DNA of 64,000 nt from Streptomyces vietnamensis. GTDB taxonomy: Bacteria > Actinomycetota > Actinomycetes > Streptomycetales > Streptomycetaceae. Each line of letters opens with the position of its first letter. Position 1 is the first letter of the stretch. Below the pieces are notes generated by a model. It was given only the letters and a program-made list of their open reading frames with translations. It was not told the DNA's origin and did no database searches. This document shows positions 1-7,482 of the stretch, piece after piece. Position numbers and translations under genes: made by a program. The DNA is taken from contig NZ_CP010407.1 in assembly GCF_000830005.1 (NCBI RefSeq), positions 6,956,001 to 7,020,000 on the forward strand. The letters are read 5' to 3'.

Positions 1-40
1 CGGTATGCGGGAGTTGTCGGCGAGCCCTAGGCTGACCGGC

Positions 41-1069
41 ATGGCAGGCGAGGCGGCGGCGGTGGAAGTCGAGGTCGGCGGCCGGGCCGTGCGGGTCTCC
101 CACCCCGACAAGGTGTACTTCCCCGAGCCCGGCTACACCAAGATGGACCTGGTCCGGTACTACCTGGCCGTGGGCGACGGCGTCACCCGCGCCCTGCGGA
201 ACCGCCCCACCACCCTGGAGCGCTACCCCGACGGGGTCGCCGGCGGGTCCTTCTTCCAGAAGCACGCCCCGAAGTACCTGCCCGACTGGATCCCGACCGC
301 CCGCATCACCTTCCCCAGTGGCCGCTCGGCCGAGGAGATGTGCCCCACCGAGCCGGCGGCCGTGCTCTGGGCGGCCAACCTCGGCGCCGTCACCTTCCAC
401 CCCTGGCCGGTGCGCCGGGACGACACCGACCACCCCGACGAGCTCCGCATCGACCTCGACCCGCAGCCCGGCACGGACTACGCCGACGCCGTCCGCGCCG
501 CCCACGAACTGCGCGCGGTCCTCGACGAGCACGGACTGCGCGGCTGGCCGAAGACCTCGGGCGGGCGGGGCCTCCACGTCTTCGTGCCGATCGTCCCTGC
601 GTGGACGTTCACCCAGGTCAGGCGGGCGGTGATCGCCTGCGGCCGGGAGCTGGAGCGGCGGATGCCGGAGCGGGTCACGACCGAGTGGTGGAAGGAGGGG
701 CGCGGCAGGCGGATCTTCGTCGACTACAACCAGGCGGCCCGGGACCGCACGATGGCCTCCGCCTACTCCGTACGCCCCCGCCCGCACGCGCCCGTCTCGG
801 CGCCGCTGCGCTGGGAGGAGATCGACGAGGTCGTGCCGCAGGACTTCGACATCAGGACGATGCCGGCCCGGTATGCCGAGGTCGGTGACGTCCACGCGGA
901 CATGGACGACGAGCGCTTCGGCCTGGAGTCGCTGCTCGAGCTGGCCCGGCGGGACGAGGCGGAACGCGGTCTGGGCGATCTGCCGTACCCGCCGGAGTAC
1001 CCGAAGATGCCGGGCGAACCGAAGCGGGTCCAGCCGAGCCGGGCGAGGAAGGGGACGCCGGAGGAGTAG
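41..1069 (+). CDS. LigD-type polymerase (primase-polymerase) domain protein
   Basis: This 342-aa protein matches the stand-alone LigD polymerase domain of bacterial non-homologous end joining, which adds nucleotides at double-strand breaks. The metal-binding pattern is visible: DLD at residues 138-140, SGGRGLHV at about 173-180, and IFVDYN with Asp 228. It has only the Pol module; no ligase, nuclease or Ku domain is present. I chose the ATG at 41 because homology begins shortly after it; an in-frame ATG at 5 would add 12 residues without similarity. A separate LigD ligase or ku gene may lie upstream of the window. The family is clear; a role in NHEJ is inferred from the family. Confidence 0.9.
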   Translation: MAGEAAAVEVEVGGRAVRVSHPDKVYFPEPGYTKMDLVRYYLAVGDGVTRALRNRPTTLERYPDGVAGGSFFQKHAPKYLPDWIPTARITFPSGRSAEEMCPTEPAAVLWAANLGAVTFHPWPVRRDDTDHPDELRIDLDPQPGTDYADAVRAAHELRAVLDEHGLRGWPKTSGGRGLHVFVPIVPAWTFTQVRRAVIACGRELERRMPERVTTEWWKEGRGRRIFVDYNQAARDRTMASAYSVRPRPHAPVSAPLRWEEIDEVVPQDFDIRTMPARYAEVGDVHADMDDERFGLESLLELARRDEAERGLGDLPYPPEYPKMPGEPKRVQPSRARKGTPEE

Positions 1070-1132
1070 GGAGCCGAGGGTCGGGGCGCTTCCGGGTGGG
1101 CGTCCCGGCCCTCACTGCTCACCCTAAAACAA

Positions 1133-1146
1133 CACGAACGGTCGTG
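1133..1146. promoter_or_regulatory. Inverted-repeat operator upstream of the hydrolase gene
   Basis: CACGA-N4-TCGTG lies directly upstream of a -10-like TAGCAT at 1148-1153. The ten bases ACGGTCGTGC recur, in reverse orientation, inside the palindrome at 3105-3118 in front of the neighbouring tetR gene. A shared site at both promoters suggests that the TetR protein controls the hydrolase and itself. This is inference from sequence only. Confidence 0.55.
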
Positions 1147-1188
1147 CTAGCATTTTTTGTGCACCCAGGACGACCGAGGAGATCCGGC

Positions 1189-2097
1189 ATGTACCCGATG
1201 GCTCCGCTCATCCGCACCGCCCTGAACACCACGGCACGCGTCGCCCCGGGCCCGGCCGGCCGCTGGGCCTTCCACCTCTTCGTCCGCCCCCTCGGCAGGG
1301 CGAAGGTGCGACCCGGGGAACAGGCGGTCCTCGCCGCCGCCCGCACCGGCACCCTCCGCGTCCGGGGCAAGGAGGTCGTCACGTACGCCTGGGGCGACGG
1401 CCGGCGGCCCGTCCTCCTCGTCCACGGCTGGTCCTCCCGCGCCTCGCGGCTCGGCGCCTTCGCCGAGGAGCTCCTCGCGCGCGGCTACAGCCCGGTCGCC
1501 TTCGACGGTCCCGGCCACGGCGAGTCCTCCGGCAGGGCCACCAACATCGTCGAATACCGGGAGATCATCCGGGAGCTGCACGCCCGGCACGGCGACTTCG
1601 AGGCCGTCGTCGCCCACTCCTTCGGCGTCCTCGCCTCGCTCTTCGCCCTCCGCGACGGAGTCCGTACGGCCCGCTTCGTGGGCCTCGGCGGCGTCGGCTC
1701 CTTCGCCATGCTCATGGAGGGCTTCCGGGCCGGACTCGGGCTGGACGACCGGGTGGTGCGGGCCATGCGCGGGTACGTCGAGGGGCACCTCGCCCCCGGC
1801 GAGCCCGGCGTCTGGGACCGCTTCGGCGCCGACCACGCGCCGGAGGAACTCGGCGCGCCCGTCCTGCTGTTCCACGACGAGGGCGACGACATGGTGCCCC
1901 TGGCCCAGGCACGGTTCCTCGCCCGGGCCCACGGCGAGCGGGCCCGGCTCGTCGTCACCCGGGGCCTCGGTCACCGCCGTATCCTCACGGACCCGGAAGT
2001 GGTGGCCGAGGCGGTGGAGTTCGCCACCGCCGGCTCCGGCCTCGTGGCGGAACCGGCGGTCGGGACACGCCAGGGGGTCAGCCCAACGGGGTGGTGA
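1189..2097 (+). CDS. Alpha/beta hydrolase
   Basis: This 302-aa protein has an alpha/beta hydrolase fold. The oxyanion segment VHGWSS is at about 78-83, the GPGHGES loop at 107-113, the nucleophile elbow AHSFG has Ser 144, Asp 233/234 lies in a GDDMVPL segment, and the catalytic His is in GLGHRR at about 262. There is no obvious signal peptide, so it is probably cytoplasmic. The ATG at 1189 is preceded by GAGGAG at good spacing; upstream in-frame starts lack a ribosome site. A convergent TetR gene follows, and the two promoters share an operator motif. The substrate is unknown; such pairs often handle esters or lipophilic compounds. Confidence 0.85.
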   Translation: MYPMAPLIRTALNTTARVAPGPAGRWAFHLFVRPLGRAKVRPGEQAVLAAARTGTLRVRGKEVVTYAWGDGRRPVLLVHGWSSRASRLGAFAEELLARGYSPVAFDGPGHGESSGRATNIVEYREIIRELHARHGDFEAVVAHSFGVLASLFALRDGVRTARFVGLGGVGSFAMLMEGFRAGLGLDDRVVRAMRGYVEGHLAPGEPGVWDRFGADHAPEELGAPVLLFHDEGDDMVPLAQARFLARAHGERARLVVTRGLGHRRILTDPEVVAEAVEFATAGSGLVAEPAVGTRQGVSPTGW

Positions 2098-2415
2098 TCG
2101 TGGCCGAGTTGTTGCCCGGGACGGACATGCGCGCTCCTCTCAGCAGGCGGACCGGACCGGGGCGGGAGTGCCGACGGTTCCGGCCGACCCGCACACCATG
2201 CGGGCGCGCCCGGGAGCGCACGGACGCGCGACACCTGGCCTTCACCCGGTCGGCGAGTGCGCCGTAGCCGGGCGGGCGGCCCGGGGTGCGGCGGGCGCGG
2301 GGACGTGAGAGGAAGGAGCCTTGGGGCGGTGCCGGTCGGGCGGGACCGCCCCGGTGCGACGGGCCCAGCCCGGCTCGCGGCTCAGATGGTGGGGGCTCGG
2401 GCGGTGCGGCTCGAC
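2098..2415. other. Intergenic region between convergent hydrolase and tetR genes
   Basis: These 318 bases separate two convergent genes. I see no supported coding sequence and no perfect terminator stem followed by a T-run. Open frames crossing it have no family resemblance and extend over real genes. Confidence 0.5.
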
Positions 2416-3087
2416 TCAGGCCTCGTCGGCCAGTGCCTCCCGGCCCTTCTCCGTGGCCGAGGCGAGCAGCCGGGCCGTGATGCCCCGCTCGGCGCGGGCG
2501 TACGTGCCGGGGTCGCCGAACAGCACGGACTGGGCGTTGGCCGCCTCCATGAGGGCGATCACCTCGAAGGCCAGCTGCTCCACGTCCAGGTCCTCGGCGA
2601 ACTCCCCGGCGGCGCGCGCCTCCGTCAGGGCCCCCTCCACGTACGCCGCCCAGTCGCGGCGGGTCCGGGCGACGGCGTCGTGGACCGGACCCGTACGGGC
2701 GTCGAACTCGGCCGAGACCGCGTAGAAGAAGCAGCCGCCCGCGAAGACCCGCTCCGAGGAGTACGCGAGCCAGTTCCGGCACAGCTCGCGCACCCGCCGC
2801 GCGCCCGGCGGCAGGTCGTTCAGCGGGGCGACGACACGGTCGGCGAAGACGGCGACGGCGGCCCTGACGGTGGCGAGCTGGAGCTCCTCCTTGGAGCCGA
2901 AGAGGGCGAAGACACCGCTCTTGCTCAGCTCCAGCTCGGTCGCGATGCGTCCCAGGGACAGCCCTTCGAGTCCCTCGACCGAGGCGATGTCCATCGTCCG
3001 GCCGAGGACGAGGCGCCGGGTCTGGTTGCCCCGCTCGACGCGTCCGTCGGTCTTGGTCCCGGTGCCGCTTGGGGTGCTGCCGCTCAT
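2416..3087 (-). CDS. TetR family transcriptional regulator
   Basis: This 223-aa protein has an N-terminal TetR DNA-binding domain (about residues 25-75), with the recognition segment LSLGRIATELELSKSGVF and then FGSKEEL, followed by an all-helical ligand-binding domain containing the aromatic stretch GGCFFYAVSAEF. It reads toward the alpha/beta hydrolase gene. A palindrome begins 18 bases upstream of its start codon and shares a ten-base core with the hydrolase promoter, so autoregulation and control of the hydrolase are likely. The ligand is unknown. The start is the ATG at 3087. Confidence 0.9.
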   Translation of the reverse strand: MSGSTPSGTGTKTDGRVERGNQTRRLVLGRTMDIASVEGLEGLSLGRIATELELSKSGVFALFGSKEELQLATVRAAVAVFADRVVAPLNDLPPGARRVRELCRNWLAYSSERVFAGGCFFYAVSAEFDARTGPVHDAVARTRRDWAAYVEGALTEARAAGEFAEDLDVEQLAFEVIALMEAANAQSVLFGDPGTYARAERGITARLLASATEKGREALADEA

Positions 3088-3104
3088 GCCCCCATCGTAC
3101 TGAA

Positions 3105-3118
3105 CGCACGACCGTGCG
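3105..3118. promoter_or_regulatory. Palindromic operator upstream of tetR
   Basis: CGCACG-AC-CGTGCG has perfect six-base arms and sits just upstream of the tetR start (3087). It shares the core ACGGTCGTGC (reverse strand) with the site at 1133-1146. It is probably the TetR autoregulatory operator. Confidence 0.55.
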
Positions 3119-3139
3119 GAAATCTCCCCGCTTCGGGGG

Positions 3140-3934
3140 CTACCCCGCCCGCTCTCCAGGGTCCCGCCGCTCCCCGGGGGTCAGCAGCAGCACCTCGAGG
3201 GCTCGCGCGCAGGCCCGCGCCTGGGCCACGTACCAGTCGAGCCGCGCGTCCGTGATCAGCTCGGGGGTCGCGCGGACCGCGAGCGCGAACCGGGCGTGCC
3301 CCGTCCGCTCCAGGATCGGCACGGCCACCGTCCGCACCCCGTGGGCCGACTCGCCGTCGTTGAGGGCGTACCCCGCCTCCCGTACCCGCGCCAACTCGGC
3401 CGCCAGGGCCGGCGGTTCGACGATCGTCCGCTCCGTGAACGCGTACAGCGGCGGCAGCGAGCGCGGGCCGCCCTCGCCCGCCCGGGGCCAGGCGAGCAGC
3501 ACCTTCCCGAGCGCCGTCGAGTGCAGCGGCCGGCGCAGCCCCACCTTCGGCGTCACCGAACCGCCCGCCACGATCACCGCGTGCGGGCCGCTCCGAAGCG
3601 CCAAATCGGCCGTCGCGCCCGTCCGTTCGGCCAGATCGGACAGCTCGGGCGCGGCCAGGTGCAGCCCCCGCTGGTGGTACGAGAGACGGCCCAGCTCCGT
3701 CATCGCCGGACCGAGCCGGTAGCGGGCGGTCCTGGCGTCCTGCTCCAGGAAGCCCGCGCTGACCAGGGTGCGGGCCAGCCGGTGCGCCGTCGAGGTGGAG
3801 AGGCCGAGCCGGCGCGCGAGGTCGGAGGCGCTCAGGTCGGGCCCGTTGTCGTGGAAACAGTGCAGCACGTCCAGTGCGCGGCGGACCGCCTGGGCGCCCG
3901 CCGGGGGTCGGACGGTGCCGGCCTCGGTCGTCAT
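3140..3934 (-). CDS. IclR family transcriptional regulator (likely regulator of the sulfonate operon)
   Basis: This 264-aa protein has an N-terminal winged helix (about residues 15-75; LSASDLARRLGLSTSTAHRL) and a C-terminal IclR effector-binding domain with the typical segments HSTALGKVLLAW and a late ESAHGVRTVAVPI. The ATG at 3934 has GGGAG upstream; in-frame extension toward 4204 would run through the operators and the leader peptide and is rejected. It is divergent from the organosulfur operon. Two near-identical imperfect palindromes lie between them, which makes it the probable local regulator. The effector, perhaps a sulfonate, a sulfinate or a sulfur-status metabolite, is not known. 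Confidence 0.88.
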   Translation of the reverse strand: MTTEAGTVRPPAGAQAVRRALDVLHCFHDNGPDLSASDLARRLGLSTSTAHRLARTLVSAGFLEQDARTARYRLGPAMTELGRLSYHQRGLHLAAPELSDLAERTGATADLALRSGPHAVIVAGGSVTPKVGLRRPLHSTALGKVLLAWPRAGEGGPRSLPPLYAFTERTIVEPPALAAELARVREAGYALNDGESAHGVRTVAVPILERTGHARFALAVRATPELITDARLDWYVAQARACARALEVLLLTPGERRDPGERAG

Positions 3935-3970
3935 AGGGTTCGCTCCCCGTGGGTGATCGGGCTCCCACGC

Positions 3971-4051
3971 TCCCACATGGCGGGAGCCGATTCGGGCCTC
4001 GGGCGAGGTCGGAAACACTGTGTTCACAAGCAATCCCACATCGTGGGAGCC
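3971..4051. promoter_or_regulatory. Two-copy IclR-type operator in a divergent promoter region
   Basis: The 18-base sequences at 3971-3988 and 4034-4051 agree at 16 positions (TCCCACAT..., ending GGGAGCC) and each is an imperfect palindrome. The copies are 63 bases apart, about six helical turns, so a regulator could bind both on one DNA face. A further half-site GCTCCCAC precedes the first copy at 3961. Between them, AACACTGTGTT (4014-4024) is a separate perfect palindrome. The placement between iclR and the sulfur operon suggests IclR binding. Confidence 0.6.
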
Positions 4052-4133
4052 GAGTTGTGGGCGACGGAACAGGCGTGGCAAGGTTCCGGCCAACACACCA
4101 CGGCGGCAGCGAGTCGGAAGGAGCAGGCCGGCG

Positions 4134-4217
4134 ATGAACGCACGACACGTACCGCTCGCCCTCACCCGGCGCCGCCACATCGACCTGGCCCGCGTCACCG
4201 GCACCGGCTGTCGCTGA
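4134..4217 (+). CDS. 27-aa leader peptide of the sulfur-metabolism type
   Basis: A short open frame begins at ATG 4134 with AAGGAG nine bases upstream. The encoded peptide contains the block TRRRHIDLARV in the middle and a single Cys as the penultimate residue. Actinobacterial sulfur operons often carry short leader peptides with an R-R-H-I-D-L-x-R-V core and terminal Cys codons, annotated in Streptomyces as 'putative leader peptide'; related ORFs act as cysteine-responsive attenuators in mycobacteria. The position ahead of sulfonate genes fits. Sensing of cysteine here is inference, and there is only one Cys codon. Confidence 0.75.
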   Translation: MNARHVPLALTRRRHIDLARVTGTGCR

Positions 4218-4437
4218 CGCCGCAGTCACCGATCCGCCGCCGCGCCGTCGACTCTCCCCGGCCGTGCCCGCCGGGGCCCCGGTCCTCCGTGACGTCGACG
4301 TCGACGTCGAGGGCGCCACGCGCCTGTGACCACCCGGTCCGACCTCCCCTTCTCCTCCCTTTCACCCACGGCCGCGGCCGGAGCCGTCGAGCCGCCCGCC
4401 GCCCTCTCCCGACCCTTCACACCCCGGGACACCCTCC
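4218..4437 (+). promoter_or_regulatory. Leader region with competing stem-loops before the sulfur operon
   Basis: This 220-base stretch separates the leader peptide from the first structural gene. CCCCGG (4256-4261), CCGGGG (4271-4276) and CCCCGG (4277-4282) can form two mutually exclusive pairings. Three tandem GACGTC hexamers follow (4291-4308). No T-run is visible, so an intrinsic terminator is not evident; control could be Rho-dependent or by masking of the ribosome site. Only a weak GGGA precedes the next start codon. Confidence 0.4.
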
Positions 4438-5463
4438 ATGACGTACGCCCGCGTGCCCGACACGCTCTGGTTCACCCGCTGCCCCGTCCCCACCGCCACC
4501 GGCGTCGCCGCCGACCGCGGCTGGCTGGCGGAGGAGTTCGCCCCCGACGGCATCGCCGTCCGCTCGCTCCAGGACGCCGAACCCGGCGCCGACCGCGCCA
4601 CCCACTACACCCACGCCCTGCCAGGACTCTTCCGCGAGGGCGGCAACGTGCCCGCGCTGTGGGCCCGTTCGCGCGGCGAGCGCACCCGGCTCGTCGGGCT
4701 CACCTGGATCGAGGAGCGCCAGGCGGTGCTCGTCGCCCCCGGCTCCCCGGTCCGCGGGGCCGCCGCCCTGCGCGGACTGCGGCTCGCCGTGCCGCGCCAC
4801 TCCGTGCCCATCGACTTCTGGCGGGCGATGGCCCTGCGCGGCTTCGAGGGCGTGCTCGCCTCGGCGGGGTACGGACTCGGCGACGCCGACCTCGTCGACG
4901 TACCGGCCGACGGCCGTCAGGGCCAGTGGGCCGCCGAGCTCGACGCCCTGCGCCGGGGCGAGGTCGACGCCGTCTACGTGAAGGGTGCGCTCGCCGTCGA
5001 GGCGGCCCGACGTGCCGGCGCCGAGGTGGCCGTCGAGCTCGACGACCTGCCCGACCCCGCGCACCGCGTCAACAACGGAACCCCGCGCCCCCTCACCGTC
5101 CACCAGGACCTCCTGGACGAACACCCCGAGCTCGTGGCGCGTTTCCTCGCCGTACTGCTCCGCGCCGCCGACTGGGCCGCCGGCGAGCCCGACGAGGTCG
5201 CCCGCATCCTCGGCGCCGAGACCGGGGCGGGCACCGAGGGCGTCGCCGGCGCCTACCGGCCCGGCACCCACCGCACCCTCCACCCGGACCTGTCCGGCAC
5301 CCGGCTCGACCTGCTCGCCCGGCAGGAGGAGGCCCTGCGCGCCCACGGCTTCCTGCCCGAAGCCGTCGACGTACGGGCCTGGGCCGCCCCGGAGCCCCTG
5401 CGCCGCGCCCACCAACTGGCGGCGTCCGCCGCGCCGAAGCCGACCGCGCAGCCGGTCCCGTAA
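4438..5463 (+). CDS. DszB-like sulfinate desulfinase (periplasmic-binding-protein fold)
   Basis: This 341-aa protein belongs to the SsuA/TauA-like binding-protein superfamily but has no signal peptide or lipobox. It matches the Rhodococcus desulfinase DszB at the active site. DTLxxxxCPVP gives Cys 15 (DszB Cys27). A block from His 56 through Arg 66 to Gly 69 (RATHYTHALPGLFREGGN) keeps the His-x9-Arg-x2-Gly spacing of DszB His60, Arg70 and Gly73. WAAPE near the C terminus is also shared. DszB cleaves an aryl sulfinate to sulfite. A cytoplasmic sulfinate desulfinase supplying sulfite to assimilation fits the operon. The substrate is unknown; an ordinary binding protein is the alternative. Confidence 0.72.
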   Translation: MTYARVPDTLWFTRCPVPTATGVAADRGWLAEEFAPDGIAVRSLQDAEPGADRATHYTHALPGLFREGGNVPALWARSRGERTRLVGLTWIEERQAVLVAPGSPVRGAAALRGLRLAVPRHSVPIDFWRAMALRGFEGVLASAGYGLGDADLVDVPADGRQGQWAAELDALRRGEVDAVYVKGALAVEAARRAGAEVAVELDDLPDPAHRVNNGTPRPLTVHQDLLDEHPELVARFLAVLLRAADWAAGEPDEVARILGAETGAGTEGVAGAYRPGTHRTLHPDLSGTRLDLLARQEEALRAHGFLPEAVDVRAWAAPEPLRRAHQLAASAAPKPTAQPVP

Positions 5464-5480
5464 GACCGGGGTCCGTCAGC

Positions 5481-5568
5481 CCGCCCCGTACCCCCGCCGC
5501 ACCCGCCCCGTACCTCCGTCGCGCCCGCCGCGCATCCCCGTCGCACCCGCCCCGTACCCCCGCGCTTC
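5481..5568 (+). repeat. Four tandem 22-bp repeats
   Basis: Four consecutive 22-base units start at 5481, 5503, 5525 and 5547, each close to CCGCCCCGTACCCCCGTCGC plus two bases. They fill most of the gap between the desulfinase and ssuA genes, so they would be transcribed within the operon. No hairpin or coding role is evident. Confidence 0.85.
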
Positions 5569-5611
5569 CCGCGCCCCGCCCCGCCTCACCCCCTTCCGGA
5601 GGAAGACCGCC

Positions 5612-6640
5612 ATGCGCCCACTCACCCCGTTCGCCGCTCGGGCGGCCCTCGCGGCCCTCGCCGCCCTCGCCGCCCTCTCCACCGTCACCGCCTGCGGCGC
5701 CGCGGACGACGGCGGCGACCCGAAGGGGAAGAAGGGCGGGGAGGCGACGGTCACCGTGCGCATCCCCGACCCCGGCAACGCCGGCGTCCTCGCCCGCGGC
5801 AAGAAGGACGGCAGCCTCGACAAGGCCCTCGCCGCCGTCGGCGCCAAGGTGGCCTGGACCGGCAGCGCCGGCCCCTTCGCCCCGGCCGCCCAGGCGATGA
5901 ACGCCGACCAGCTCGACATCGCGACCGGCTCCATCACCTCCGGCATCACCTCCCTCGCCCAGAGCCCCGGCTTCGCCTTCTTCACCGCCACCGACCCCGA
6001 CCCCGTCGGCGAGGGCATCCTCGTCCGCGAGGGCTCGGACATCACCTCCGTCCGGGACCTCGTCGGCCGCAAGGTCGCCGTCAACAAGGGCGGCACCGGC
6101 GAGTACCTGCTCCTCAAGGCCCTCGCCAAGGCCGGGATCCCCGCCGACAAGGTCGAGCGCGTCTATCTGCGCCCCGACCAGACCGCCGCCGTCTTCAACG
6201 CCGGACAGGTCGACGCCTGGGCCGTCTGGTCCACCTACGCCGTCGCCGAGATCGGCTCCGGCAAGGCCCACTTCGTCGCCGACGGGACCGCCATCGGATC
6301 CGACAACTACAGCCTCAACGCCGTCCGTTCGGAGTTCGCCAAGGAACACCCCGAGATCGTCAAGGCGCTCTACGACTACCTCCACGAGCACAGCGCCGAG
6401 GAGAAGAAGGACCCGGCCGCCTACCTCAACGTCTTCACCGACGCCGGTCCCACCGCCGTCAACGGCAAGGCCAAGGAGGTCCAGATCGACTTCACCGCCA
6501 AGGGCGGCACGGTCGATCCCATCGGCCCGGAGGACATCGAGCGCTTCGAGACCGTCGCCCGGTTCTACGCCGACCAGAAGGTCACCCCGACGAAGGTCGA
6601 CATCGCCGCCCACCTCCTCGACGTCGAGAAGCTGTCATGA
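5612..6640 (+). CDS. ssuA: Sulfonate ABC transporter substrate-binding lipoprotein
   Basis: This 342-aa lipoprotein has an Ala/Leu-rich signal with lipobox VTAC, placing the acylated Cys at residue 28, followed by a Gly/Lys-rich linker and an NMT1/SsuA-type binding domain. Features such as LDIATGSITSGITS, GRKVAVNKGGTGEYLL and a late EHPEIVKALYDYL helix are typical of sulfonate, taurine or nitrate binding proteins. GGAGGA precedes the ATG at 5612. Its stop codon overlaps the permease start by ATGA. It is the only protein of the three binding-protein-fold products here that is clearly exported. The ligand class (organosulfur) is inferred from the ssuD neighbour. Confidence 0.88.
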   Translation: MRPLTPFAARAALAALAALAALSTVTACGAADDGGDPKGKKGGEATVTVRIPDPGNAGVLARGKKDGSLDKALAAVGAKVAWTGSAGPFAPAAQAMNADQLDIATGSITSGITSLAQSPGFAFFTATDPDPVGEGILVREGSDITSVRDLVGRKVAVNKGGTGEYLLLKALAKAGIPADKVERVYLRPDQTAAVFNAGQVDAWAVWSTYAVAEIGSGKAHFVADGTAIGSDNYSLNAVRSEFAKEHPEIVKALYDYLHEHSAEEKKDPAAYLNVFTDAGPTAVNGKAKEVQIDFTAKGGTVDPIGPEDIERFETVARFYADQKVTPTKVDIAAHLLDVEKLS

Positions 6641-7482
6641 CGGCCGCCACCGAGGAACGGGAGCGGACGGAGGGGCTCGTCGCGCCGCGTCCCCCCGTCC
6701 GCCGCGCCCGCTCCCGTACCTACGCCGTCACCGTCCGCGCGCTCGGCCCGTTCGCCCTGCTCGCCCTCTGGTGGGCATCCTCCGCCACCGGTCTCCTCAC
6801 CCCCGACGTCCTCGCCTCGCCCGCACAAGTCATCGACGCGGTAGGGGAGTTGTGGGGAAACGGGCAGCTGCCCGACGCGCTCGCCACCTCCCTCACCCGC
6901 TCCGGACTCGGCCTCGTCATCGGCCTCGCCGCCGGACTCGTCCTCGGCATCACGACCGGCTTCACCCGGCTCGGCGACGAGCTCCTCGACTCCTCCCTCC
7001 AGACCCTGCGCACCATCCCCTTCCTCTCCCTCGTCCCCCTCTTCATGGTCTGGTTCGGGATCAACGAGACCGCGAAGATCCTGCTCATCGCCGTCGCCAC
7101 CACCTTCCCCATGTACGTCTCCACCACCGGCGGCGTCCGCAACACGGACCGCAAACTCGTCGAGGCCATGCGCAGCTTCGGTCTCGGCCGGTTCGCGATC
7201 GTCCGCCAGGTCGTGCTGCCCGGCGCCCTCCCCTCGCTCCTCGCCGGACTGCGGCTCTCCATGACGCTGAGCGTCATCGCGCTGATCGCCGCCGAGGAGA
7301 TCAACGCCACCGAGGGCATCGGCTATCTGATGTCCCAGGCCCAGAGCTACGCCCGCACCGACATCCTCGCCGTCTGCATCCTCGTCTACGGACTCCTCGG
7401 CCTCGCCGCCGACGTGTTCGTCCGCGGCCTGGAGCGGATCCTCATGCCCTGGCGCACCGCCGGACCGGGAGGGACGACATGA
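6637..7482 (+). CDS. ssuC: Sulfonate ABC transporter permease
   Basis: This 281-aa membrane protein is a BPD_transp_1 permease with about six hydrophobic helices. The cytoplasmic EAA loop is visible at about residues 175-205 (EAMRSFGLGRFAIVRQVVLPGALPS in outline: EA---G---------LP-ALP). Its start overlaps the ssuA stop, and its stop overlaps the ATPase start, so translation is probably coupled. It forms the membrane channel with the SsuB ATPase. The substrate is inferred from context. Confidence 0.9.
   Translation: MTAATEERERTEGLVAPRPPVRRARSRTYAVTVRALGPFALLALWWASSATGLLTPDVLASPAQVIDAVGELWGNGQLPDALATSLTRSGLGLVIGLAAGLVLGITTGFTRLGDELLDSSLQTLRTIPFLSLVPLFMVWFGINETAKILLIAVATTFPMYVSTTGGVRNTDRKLVEAMRSFGLGRFAIVRQVVLPGALPSLLAGLRLSMTLSVIALIAAEEINATEGIGYLMSQAQSYARTDILAVCILVYGLLGLAADVFVRGLERILMPWRTAGPGGTT

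Noticed and set aside
3935..4204. N-terminal extension of the IclR protein to 4204
   Set aside because: The extra 90 residues lack homology and would overlap both operator copies and the leader peptide; ATG 3934 has a ribosome site.
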